From: Balaenoptera acutorostrata
Lineage: Eukaryota; Chordata; Mammalia; Artiodactyla; Balaenopteridae
NCBI RefSeq assembly: GCF_949987535.1
Contig: NW_026646041.1
Location: 67,501 to 131,500, forward strand
DNA length: 64,000 bases
Reading direction: 5' to 3'
Part shown: positions 21,788 through 32,672 of the stretch, one piece after another
Layout: each line of letters starts with the position of its first letter
Position numbering within the stretch: position 1 is the first letter of the stretch
Translations under genes and position numbers: made by a program
The notes under the pieces: model-generated
The model's input: the letters and a program-made list of their open reading frames with translations, nothing else
What the model was told of the DNA's origin: nothing
The model's database searches: none

Positions 21788-22625
21788 TTGGAGGCAGAAG
21801 CAGTCAAGGGTAGCTTAGGGTTAGGGTTAGGGTTAGGGTTAGGGTTAGGGTACGGCTTAGGGTACGGGTTCGGGGAGGTGTTCGGGTACGGCGTAGGGTA
21901 TGGGCTAGGGTTAGGGTTAGGGTTAGTGTTAGGGTTAGGGCTCGGTTTAGGGTACGGGTTAGGATTAGGGTACGCGTTAGGGTTAGGGTAGGGGTTAGGG
22001 TTAGGGTACGCGTTAGGGTTAGGGTAGTTATTAAACCTATCCCACTCTCTAGATACCCCTTAGCACGTAAAGGAATATTATTTGGGGGTCCAGCCATGGA
22101 GAAGAGTTTAGACACTAGGATAAGATAAGGAACACACCTATTCTCAAGAAATCACATTAGGATTCTCTTTTTAACCTGTTCCTTAAAACACTAGTGCTTA
22201 GGAAATCTATTGGAGGCAGAAGCAGTCAAGGGTAGCTTAGGGTTAGGGTTAGGGTTAGGGTTAGGGTTAGGGTTAGGGTACGGCTTAGGGTACGGGTTCG
22301 GGAAGGGGTTCGGTTACGGCGTAGGGTATGGGCTAGGTTTAGTGTTAGGGTTAGGGCTCGGTTTAGGGTACGGGTTAGGATTAGGGTACGCGTTAGGGTT
22401 AGGGTAGGGGTTAGGGTTAGGGTACGCGTTAGGGTTAGGGTAGTTATTAAACCTATCCCACTCTCTAGATACCCCTTAGCACGTAAAGGAATATTATTTG
22501 GGGGTCCAGCCATGGAGAAGAGTTTAGACACTAGGAAAAGATAAGGAACACACCCATTCTCAAGAAATCACATTAGGATTCTCTTTTTAACCTGTTCCTT
22601 AAAACACTAGTGCTTAGGAAATCTA

Positions 22626-25525
22626 TTGGAGGCAGAAGCAGTCAAGGGTAGCTTAGGGTTAGGGTTAGGGTTAGGGTACGGCTTAGGGTACGGGTTCGGG
22701 GAGGGGTTCGGGTACGGCGTAGGGTATGGGCTAGGGTTAGGGTTAGGGTTAGTGTTAGGGTTAGGGCTCGGTGTAGGGTACGGGTTAGGATTAGGGTACG
22801 CGTTAGGGTTAGGGTAGGGGTTAGGGTTAGGGTACGCGTTAGGGTTAGGGTAGTTATTAAACCTATCCCACTCTCTAGATACCCCTTAGCACGTAAAGGA
22901 ATATTATTTGGGAGTCCAGCCATGGAGAAGAGTTTAGACACTAGGAAAAGATAAGGAACACACCCATTCTCCAGAAATCACATTAGGATTCTCTTTTTAA
23001 CCTGTTCCTTAAAACACTAGTGCTTAGGAAATCTATTGGAGGCAGAAGCAGTCAAGGGTAGGTTAGGGTTAGGGTTAGGGTACGGCTTAGGGTACGGGTT
23101 CGGGGAGGGGTTCGGGTACGGCGTAGGCTATGGGCTAGGGTTAGGGTTAGGGTTAGTGTTAGGGTTAGGGCTCGGTTTAGGGTACGGGTTAGGATTAGGG
23201 TACGCGTTAGGGTTAGGGTAGGGGTTAGGCTTAGGGTACGCGTTAGGGTTAGGGTAGTTATTAAACCTATCCCACTCTCTACATACCCCTTAGCACGTAA
23301 AGGAATATGATTTGGGGGTCCAGCCATGGAGAAGAGTTTAGACACTAGGATAAGATAAGGAACACACCCATTCTCAAGAAATCACATTTGGATTCTCTTT
23401 TTAACCTGTTCCTTAAAACACTAGTTCTTAGGAAATCTATTGGAGGCAGAAGCAGTCAAGGGTATCTTAGGGTTAGGGTTAGGGTTAGGGTTAGGGTTAG
23501 GGTACGGCTTAGGGTACGGGTTCGGGGAGGGGTTCGGGTACGGCGTAGGGTATGGGCTAGGGTTAGGGTTAGGGTTAGTGTTAGGGTTAGGGCTCGGTTT
23601 AGGGTACGGGTTAGGATTAGGGTACGCATTAGGGTTAGGTTAGGGGTTAGGGTTAGGGTACGCGTTAGGGTTAGGGTAGTTATTAAACATATCCCACTCT
23701 CTAGATAACCCTTAGCACGTAAAGGAATATTATTTGGGGGTCCAGCCATGGAGAAGAGTTTAGACACTAGGATAAGATAAGGAACACACCCATTCTCAAG
23801 AAATCACTTTAGGATTCTCTTTTTAACCTGTTCCTTAAAACACTAGTGCTTAGGAAATCTATTGGAGGCAGAAGCAGTCAAGGGTAGCTTAGGGTTAGGG
23901 TTAGGGTTAGGGTTAGGGTTAGGGTACGGCTTAGGGTACGGGTTCGGGGAGGTGTTCGGGTACGGCGTAGGGTATGGGCTAGGGTTAGGGTTAGGGTTAG
24001 TGTTAGGGTTAGGGCTCGGTTTAGGGTACGGGTTAGGATTAGGGTACGCGTTAGGGTTAGGGTAGGGGTTAGGGTTAGGGTACGCGTTAGGGTTAGGGTA
24101 GTTATTAAACCTATCCCACTCTCTAGATACCCCTTAGCACGTAAAGGAATATTATTTGGGGGTCCAGCCATGGAGAAGAGTTTAGACACTAGGATAAGAT
24201 AAGGAACACACCCATTCTCAAGAAATCACATTAGGATTCTCTTTTTAACCTGTTCCTTAAAACACTAGTGCTTAGAAAATCTATTGGAGGCAGAAGCAGT
24301 CAAGGGTAGCTTAGGGTTAGGGTTAGGGTTAGGGTACGGCTTAGGGTACGGATTCGGGGAGGGGTTCGGGTACGGCGTAGGGTATGGGCTAGGGTTAGGG
24401 TTAGGGTTAGTGTTAGGGTTAGGGCTCGGTTTAGGGTACGGGTTAGGATTAGGGTACACGTTAGGGTTAGGGTAGGGGTTAGGGTTAGGGTACGTGTTAG
24501 GGTTAGGGTAGTTATTAAACCTATCCCACTCTCTAGATACCCCTTAGCATGTAAAGGAATATTATTTGGGGGTCCAGCCATGGAGAAGAGTTTAGACACT
24601 AGGATAAGATAAGGAACACACCCATTCTCAAGAAATCACATTTGGATTCTCTTTTTAACCTGTTCCTTAAAACACTAGTGCTTAGGAAATCTATTGGAGG
24701 CAGAAGCAGTCAAGGGTAGCTTAGGGTTAGGGTTAGGGTTAGGGTTAGGGTTAGGGTACGGCTTAGGGTACGGGTTCGGGGAGGGGTTCGGGTACGGCGT
24801 AGAGTATGGGCTAGGGTTAGGTTTAGGGCTAGTGTTAGGGTTAGGGCTCGGTTTAGGGTACGGGTTAGGATTAGGGTACGCGTTAGGGTTAGGGTAGGGG
24901 TTAGGGTTAGGGTACGTGTTAGGGTTAGGGTAGTTATTAAACCTATCCCACTCTCTAGATACCCCTTAGCACGTAAAGGAATATTATTTGGGGGTCCAGC
25001 CATGGAGAAGAGTTTAGACACTAGGAAAAGATAAGGAACACACCCATTCTCCAGAAATCACATTAGGATTCTCTTTTTAACCTGTTCCTTAAAACACTAG
25101 TGCTTAGGAAATCTATTGGAGGCAGAAGCAGTGAAGGGTAGGTTAGGGTTAGGGTTAGGGTTAGGGTACGGCTTAGGGTACGGGTTCGGGGAGGGGTTCG
25201 GGTACGGCGTAGGGTATGGGCTAGGGTTAGGGTTAGGGTTAGTGTTAGGGTTAGGGCTCGGTTTAGGGTACGGGTTAGGATTAGGGTACGCGTTAGGGTT
25301 AGGGTAGGGGTTAGGCTTAGGGTACGCGTTAGGGTTAGTGTAGTTATTAAACCTATCCCACTCTCTAGATACCCCTTAGCACGTAAAGGAATATGATTTG
25401 GGGATCCAGCCATGGAGAAGAGTTTAGACACTAGGATAAGATAAGGAACACACCCATTCTCAAGAAATCACATTTGGATTCTCTTTTTAACCTGTTCCTT
25501 AAAACACTAGTGCTTAGGAAATCTA
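22626..25525 (+). repeat. 24-monomer-shift duplication, copy 1
   Basis: Seven monomers recur at 32673-35580. The offset is 10,047 bp for the first and exactly 10,056 bp from 23036 on; the 9-bp step is a local duplication at 33059-33076. Shared marks are GGGAGTCCAGCC, the rare 404-bp monomer, AAACATATCCC, GGAGGTGTTCGGG, GTACGGATTCGG with GCATGTAAAGG, GTAGAGTATGGG, and CAGTGAAGGGTAGG. Confidence 0.93.
23036..23439 (+). repeat. 404-bp monomer (three hexamers)
   Basis: It has the shortest pure run seen, three TTAGGG words after GGGTAGG. Its only sister is 33092-33495, which confirms the 24-monomer duplication. Confidence 0.92.
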
Positions 25526-25947
25526 TTGGAGGCAGAAGCAGTCAAGGGTAGCTTAGGGTTAGGGTTAGGGTTAGGGTTAGGGTTAGGGTACGGCTTAGGG
25601 TACGTGTTCGGGGAGGGGTTCGGGTACGGCGTAGGGTATGTGCTAGGGTTAGTGTTAGGGTTAGTGTTAGGGTTAGGGCTCGGTTTAGGGTACGGGTTAG
25701 GATTAGGGTACGCGTTAGGGTTAGGGTAGGGGTTAGGGTTAGGGTACGTGTTGGGGTTAGGGTAGTTATTAAACCTATCCCACTCTCTAGATACCCCTTA
25801 GCACGTAAAGGAATATTATTTGGGGGTCCAGCCATGGAGAAGAGTTTAGACACTAGGATAAGATAAGGAACACACCCATTCTCAAGAAATCACATTAGGA
25901 TTCTCTTTTTAACCTGTTCCTTAAAACACTAGTGCTTAGGAAATCTA

Positions 25948-28057
25948 TTGGAGGCAGAAGCAGTCAAGGGTAGCTTAGGGTTAGGGTTAGGTTTAGGGTT
26001 AGGGTTAGGGTACGGCTTAGGGTACGGGTTCGGGGAGATGTTCGGGTACGGCGTAGGGTATGGGCTAGGGTTAGGGTTAGGGTTAGTGTTAGGGTTAGGG
26101 CTCGGTTTAGGGTACGGGTTAGGATTAGGGTACGCGTTAGGGTTAGGGTAGGGGTTAGGGTTAGGGTACGCGTTAGGGTTAGGGTAGTTATTAAACCTAT
26201 CCCACTCTCTAGATACCCCTTAGCACGTAAAGGAATATGATTTGGGGGTCCAGCCATGGAGAAGAGTTTAGACACTAGGATACGATAAGGAACACACCCA
26301 TTCTCAAGAAATCACATTAGGATTCTCTTTTTAACCTGTTCCTTAAAACACTAGTGCTTAGGAAATCTATTGGAGGCAGAACCAGTCAAGGGTAGCTTAG
26401 GGTTAGGGTTAGGGTTAGGGTTAGGGTTAGGGTACGGCTTAGGGTACGGGTTCGGGGAGGGGTTCGGGTAAGGCATAGGGTATGGGCTAGGGTTAGGATT
26501 AGGGTTAGTGTTAGGGTTAGGGCTCGGTTTAGGGTACGGGTTAGGATTAGGGTACGCGTTAGGGTTAGGGTAGGGGTTAGGCTTAGGGTACGCGTTAGGG
26601 TTAGGGTAGTTATTAAACCTATCCCACTCTCTAGATACCCCTTAGCACGTAAAGGAATATGATTTGGGGGTCCAGCCATGGAGAAGAGTTTAGACACTAG
26701 GATAAGATAAGGAACACACCCATTCTCAAGAAATCACATTTGGATTCTCTTTTTAACCTGTTCCTTAAAACACTAGTGCTTAGGAAATCTATTGGAGGCA
26801 GAAGCAGTCAAGGGTAGCTTAGGGTTAGGGTTAGGGTTAGGGTTAGGGTTAGGGTACGGCTTAGGGTACGTGTTCGGGGAGGGGTTCGGGTACGGCGTAG
26901 GGTATGGGCTAGGGTTAGTGTTAGGGTTAGTGTTAGGGTTAGGGCTCGGTTTAGGGTACGGGTTAGGATTAGGGTACGCGTTAGGGTTAGGGTAGGGGTT
27001 AGGGTTAGGGTACGTGTTGGGGTTAGGGTAGTTATTAAACCTATCCCACTCTCTAGATACCCCTTAGCACGTAAAGGAATATTATTTGGGGGTCCAGCCA
27101 TGGAGAAGAGTTTAGACACTAGGATAAGATAAGGAACACACCCATTCTCAAGAAATCACATTTGGATTCTCTTTTTAACCTGTTCCTTAAAACACTAGTG
27201 CTTAGGAAATCTATTGGAGGCAGAAGCAGTCAAGGGTAGCTTAGGGTTAGGGTTAGGGTTAGGGTTAGGGTTAGGGTACGGCTTAGGGTACGTGTTCGGG
27301 GAGGGGTTCGGGTACGGCGTAGGGTATGGGCTAGGGTTAGTGTTAGGGTTAGGGTTAGGGTTAGGGCTCGGTTTAGGCTACGGGTTAGGATTAGGGTACG
27401 CGTTAGGGTTAGGGTAGGGGTTAGGTTTAGGGTACGTGTTGGGGTTAGGGTAGTTATTAAACCTATCCCACTCTCTAGATACCCCTTAGCACGTAAAGGA
27501 ATATTATTTGGGGGTCCAGCCATGGAGAAGAGTTTAGACACTAGGATAAGATAAGGAACACACCCATTCTCAAGAAATCACATTAGGATTCTCTTTTTAA
27601 CCTGTTCCTTAAAACACTAGTGCTTAGGAAATCTATTGGAGGCAGAAGCAGTCAAGGGTAGCTTAGGGTTAGGGTTAGGGTTAGGGTTAGGGTTAGGGTA
27701 CGGCTTAGGGTACGTGTTCGGGGAGGGGTTCGGGTACGGCGTAGGGTACGGGCTAGGGTTAGTGTTAGGGTTAGGGTTAGGGTTAGGGCTCGGTTTAGGG
27801 TACGGGTTAGGATTAGGGTACGCGTTAGGGTTAGGGTAGGGGTTAGGTTTAGGGTACGTGTTGGGGTTAGGGTAGTTATTAAACCTATCCCACTCTCTAG
27901 ATACCCCTTAGCACGTAAACGAATATGATTTGGGGGTCCAGCCATGGAGAAGAGTTTAGACACTAGGATAAGATAAGGAACACACCCATTCTCAAGAAAT
28001 CACATTTGGATCCTCTTTTTAACCCGTTCCTTAAAACACTAGTGCTTAGGAAATCTA
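25948..28057 (+). repeat. Five-monomer block, copy 1 (variants at 29312 and 36854)
   Basis: The order of types is: GGAGATGTTCGG with GATACGATAAGG; GAACCAGTC with GGGTAAGGC; then TACGTGTTCGGGG units with TACGTGTTGGGG. Copies lie at 29312-30996 (one TACGTGTT monomer fewer) and 36854-38542. Three versions differing by whole monomers are a direct record of unequal exchange. Confidence 0.88.
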
Positions 28058-29311
28058 TTGGAGGCAGAAGCAGTCAAGGGTAGGTTAGGGTTAGGGTTAG
28101 GGTTAGGGTACGGCTTAGGGTACGGGTTCGGGGAGGGGTTCGGGTACGGCGTAGGGTATGGGCTAGGGTTAGGGTTAGGGTTAGTGTTAGGGTTATGGCT
28201 CGGATTAGGGTACGGGTTAGGATTAGGGTACGCGTTAGGGTTAGGGTAGGGGTTAGGCTTAGGGTACGCGTTAGGGTTAGGGTAGTTATTAAACCTATCC
28301 CACTCTCTAGATACCCGTTAGCACGTAAAGGAATATGATTTGGGGGTCCAGCCATGGAGAAGAGTTTAGACACTAGGATAAGATAAGGAACACACCCATT
28401 CTCAAGAAATCACATTAGGATTCTCTTTTTAACCTGTTCCTTAAAACACTAGTTCTTAGGAACTCTATTGGAGGCAGAAGCAGTCAAGGGTAGCTTAGGG
28501 TTAGGGTTAGGGTTAGGGTTAGGGTTAGGGTACGGCTTAGGGTACGGGTTCGGGGAGGGGTTCGGGTACGGCGTAGGGTATGGGCTAGGGTTAGGGTTAG
28601 GGTTAGTGTTAGGGTTAGGGCTCGGTTTAGGGTACGGGTTAGGATTAGGGTACGCATTAGGGTTAGGGTAGGGGTTAGGGTTAGGGTACGCGTTAGGGTT
28701 AGGGTAGTTATTAAACCTATCCCACTCTCTAGATAACCCTTAGCACGTAAAGGAATATTATTTGGGGGTCCAGCCATGGAGAAGAGTTTAGACACTAGGA
28801 TAAGATAAGGAACACACCCATTCTCAAGAAATCACTTTAGGATTCTCTTTTTAACCTGTTCCTTAAAACACTAGTGCTTAGGAAATCTATTGGAGGCAGA
28901 AGCAGTCAAGGGTAGCTTAGGGTTAGGGTTAGGGTTAGGGTTAGGGTTAGGGTACGGCTTAGGGTACGGGTTCGGGGAGGTGTTCGGGTACGGCGTAGGG
29001 TATGGGCTAGGGTTAGGGTTAGGGTTAGTGTTAGGGTTAGGGCTCGGTTTAGGGTACGGGTTAGGATTAGGGTACGTGTTAGGGTTAGGGTAGGGGTTAG
29101 GGTTAGGGTACGCGTTAGGGTTAGGGTAGTTATTAAACCTATCCCACTCTCTAGATACCCCTTAGCACGTAAAGGAATATTATTTGGGGGTCCAGCCATG
29201 GAGAAGAGTTTAGACACTAGGATAAGATAAGGAACACACCCATTCTCAAGAAATCACATTAGGATTCTCTTTTTAACCTGTTCCTTAAAACACTAGTGCT
29301 TAGGAAATCTA
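28058..29311 (+). repeat. Seven-monomer-shift duplication of 28058 group, copy 1
   Basis: It matches 30997-32247 at 2,939 bp, shrinking to 2,937 because of single-base losses in the right copy. Shared marks are TTATGGCTCGGATTAGGG, TACCCGTTAGCACG, GGAACTCTATTGG and GGAGGTGTTCGGG. Confidence 0.9.
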
Positions 29312-30996
29312 TTGGAGGCAGAAGCAGTCAAGGGTAGCTTAGGGTTAGGGTTAGGTTTAGGGTTAGGGTTAGGGTACGGCTTAGGGTACGGGTTCGGGGA
29401 GATGTTCGGGTACGGCGTAGGGTATGGGCTAGGGTTAGGGTTAGGGTTAGTGTTAGGGTTAGGGCTCGGTTTAGGGTACGGGTTAGGATTAGGGTACGCG
29501 TTAGGGTTAGGGTAGGGGTTAGGGTTAGGGTACGCGTTAGGGTTAGGGTAGTTATTAAACCTATCCCACTCTCTAGATACCCCTTAGCACGTAAAGGAAT
29601 ATGATTTGGGGGTCCAGCCATGGAGAAGAGTTTAGACACTAGGATACGATAAGGAACACACCCATTCTCAAGAAATCACATTAGGATTCTCTTTTTAACC
29701 TGTTCCTTAAAACACTAGTGCTTAGGAAATCTATTGGAGGCAGAACCAGTCAAGGGTAGCTTAGGGTTAGGGTTAGGGTTAGGGTTAGGGTTAGGGTACG
29801 GCTTAGGGTACGGGTTCGGGGAGGGGTTCGGGTAAGGCGTAGGGTATGGGCTAGGGTTAGGGTTAGGGTTAGTGTTAGGGTTAGGGCTCGGTTTAGGGTA
29901 CGGGTTAGATTAGGGTACGCGTTAGGGTTAGGGTAGGGGTTAGGCTTAGGGTACGCGTTAGGGTTAGGGTAGTTATTAAACCTATCCCACTCTCTAGATA
30001 CCCCTTAGCACGTAAAGGAATATGATTTGGGGGTCCAGCCATGGAGAAGAGTTTAGACACTAGGATAAGATAAGGAACACACCCATTCTCAAGAAATCAC
30101 ATTTGGATTCTCTTTTTAACCTGTTCCTTAAAACACTAGTGCTTAGGAAATCTATTGGAGGCAGAAGCAGTCAAGGGTAGCTTAGGGTTAGGGTTAGGGT
30201 TAGGGTTAGGGTTAGGGTACGGCTTAGGGTACGTGTTCGGGGAGGGGTTCGGGTACGGCGTAGGGTATGGGCTAGGGTTAGTGTTAGGGTTAGTGTTAGT
30301 TTTAGGGCTCGGTTTACGGTACGGGTTAGGATTAGGGTACGCGTTAGGGTTAGGGTAGGGGTTAGGGTTAGGGTACGTGTTGGGGTTAGGGTAGTTATTA
30401 AACCTATCCCACTCTCTAGATACCCCTTAGCACGTAAAGGAATATTATTTGGGGGTCCAGCCATGGAGAAGAGTTTAGACACTAGGATAAGATAAGGAAC
30501 ACACCCATTCTCAAGAAATCACATTTGGATTCTCTTTTTAACCTGTTCCTTAAAACACTAGTGCTTAGGAAATCTATTGGAGGCAGAAGCAGTCAAGGGT
30601 AGCTTAGGGTTAGGGTTAGGGTTAGGGTTAGGGTTAGGGTACGGCTTAGGGTACGTGTTCGGGGAGGGTTCGGGTACGGCGTAGGGTACGGGCTAGGGTT
30701 AGTGTTAGGGTTAGGGTTAGGGTTAGGGCTCGGTTTAGGGTACGGGTTAGGATTAGGGTACGCGTTAGGGTTAGGGTAGGGGTTAGGTTTAGGGTACGTG
30801 TTGGGTTAGGGTAGTTATTAAACCTATCCCACTCTCTAGATACCCCTTAGCACGTAAACGAATATGATTTGGGGGTCCAGCCATGGAGAAGAGTTTAGAC
30901 ACTAGGATAAGATAAGGAACACACCCATTCTCAAGAAATCACATTTGGATCCTCTTTTTAACCCGTTCCTTAAAACACTAGTGCTTAGGAAATCTA
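29312..30996 (+). repeat. Five-monomer block, copy 2 (one monomer shorter)
   Basis: Units 29312, 29734, 30155 and 30577 correspond to 25948, 26370, 26792 and 27636. The fifth type (27214) is absent. Three single-base deletions fall inside it, near 29909, 30667 and 30803. Confidence 0.86.
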
Positions 30997-32247
30997 TTGG
31001 AGGCAGAAGCAGTCAAGGGTAGGTTAGGGTTAGGGTTAGGGTTAGGGTACGGCTTAGGGTACGGGTTCGGGGAGGGGTTCGGGTACGGCGTAGGGTATGG
31101 GCTAGGGTTAGGGTTAGGGTTAGTGTTAGGGTTATGGCTCGGATTAGGGTACGGGTTAGGATTAGGGTACGCGTTAGGGTTAGGGTAGGGGTTAGGCTTA
31201 GGGTACGCGTTAGGGTTAGGGTAGTTATTAAACCTATCCCACTCTCTAGATACCCGTTAGCACGTAAAGGAATATGATTTGGGGGTCCAGCCATGGAGAA
31301 GAGTTTAGACACTAGGATAAGATAAGGAACACACCCATTCTCAAGAAATCACATTAGGATTCTCTTTTTAACCTGTTCCTTAAAACACTAGTTCTTAGGA
31401 ACTCTATTGGAGGCAGAAGCAGTCAAGGGTAGCTTAGGGTTAGGGTTAGGGTTAGGGTTAGGGTTAGGGTACGGCTTAGGGTACGGGTTCGGGGAGGGGT
31501 TCGGGTACGGCGTAGGGTATGGGCTAGGGTTAGGGTTAGGGTTAGTGTTAGGGTTAGGGCTCGGTTTAGGGTACGGGTTAGGATTAGGGTACGCATTAGG
31601 GTTAGGGTAGGGGTTAGGTTAGGGTACGCGTTAGGGTTAGGGTAGTTATTAAACCTATCCCACTCTCTAGATAACCCTTAGCACGTAAAGGAATATTATT
31701 TGGGGGTCCAGCCATGGAGAAGAGTTTAGACACTAGGATAAGATAAGGAACACACCCATTCTCAAGAAATCACTTTAGGATTCTCTTTTAACCTGTTCCT
31801 TAAAACACTAGTGCTTAGGAAATCTATTGGAGGCAGAAGCAGTCAAGGGTAGCTTAGGGTTAGGGTTAGGGTTAGGGTTAGGGTTAGGGTACGGCTTAGG
31901 GTACGGGTTCGGGGAGGTGTTCGGGTACGGCGTAGGGTATGGGCTAGGGTTAGGGTTAGGGTTAGTGTTAGGGTTAGGGCTCGGTTTAGGGTACGGGTTA
32001 GGATTAGGGTACACGTTAGGGTTAGGGTAGGGGTTAGGGTTAGGGTACGCGTTAGGGTTAGGGTAGTTATTAAACCTATCCCACTCTCTAGATACCCCTT
32101 AGCACGTAAAGGAATATTATTTGGGGGTCCAGCCATGGAGAAGAGTTTAGACACTAGGATAAGATAAGGAACACACCCATTCTCAGAAATCACATTAGGA
32201 TTCTCTTTTTAACCTGTTCCTTAAAACACTAGTGCTTAGGAAATCTA
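30997..32247 (+). repeat. Seven-monomer-shift duplication of 28058 group, copy 2
   Basis: Second copy of 28058-29311. It contains single-base deletions near 31617, 31788 and 32184 that the first copy lacks. Confidence 0.9.
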
Positions 32248-32672
32248 TTGGAGGCAGAAGCAGTCAAGTGTAGCTTAGGGTTAGGGTTAGGGTTAGGGTT
32301 AGGGTTAGGGTTAGGGTACGGCTTAGGGTACGGGTTCGGGAAGGGGTTCGGTTACGGCGTAGGGTATGGGCTAGTTTAGGGTTAGGGTTAGTGTTAGGGT
32401 TAGGGCTCGGTTTAGGGTACGGGTTAGGATTAGGGTACGCGTTAGGGTTAGGGTAGGGGTTAGGGTTAGGGTACGCGTTAGGGTTAGGGTAGTTATTAAA
32501 CCTATCCACTCTCTAGATACCCCTTAGCACGTAAAGGAATATTATTTGGGGGTCCAGCCATGGAGAAGAGTTTAGACACTAGGAAAAGATAAGGAACACA
32601 CCATTCTCAAGAAATCACATTAGGATTCTCTTTTTAACCTGTTCCTTAAAACACTAGTGCTTAGGAAATCTA

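Larger units (their letters stand above)
13036..22209 (+). repeat. Array segment 4: 5-, 7- and 8-monomer duplications
   Basis: Monomers start at 13036, 13458 (410 bp), 13868 (420), 14288 (410), 14698, 15120, 15542 (410), 15952, 16374 (398), 16772, 17194, 17616, 18038, 18460, 18882, 19304 (398), 19702, 20124 (410), 20534 (410), 20944, 21366 and 21788; unmarked ones are 422 bp. Three offsets overlap. 13036-13867 recurs at 15120 (+2,084, five monomers). 15952-17193 recurs at 18882 (+2,930, seven monomers). About 17536-18459 recurs at 20864 (+3,328, eight monomers). Confidence 0.9.
22210..32247 (+). repeat. Array segment 5: first member of the 24-monomer pair
   Basis: Monomers start at 22210 (416 bp), 22626 (410), 23036 (404), 23440, 23862, 24284 (410), 24694, 25116 (410), 25526, 25948, 26370, 26792, 27214, 27636, 28058 (410), 28468, 28890, 29312, 29734 (421), 30155, 30577 (420), 30997 (410), 31407 (420) and 31827 (421); unmarked ones are 422 bp. 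22626-25525 pairs with 32673-35580. 25948-28057 recurs at 29312 with one monomer missing, and 28058-29311 recurs at 30997. Odd lengths after 29734 come from single-base deletions. Confidence 0.9.
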
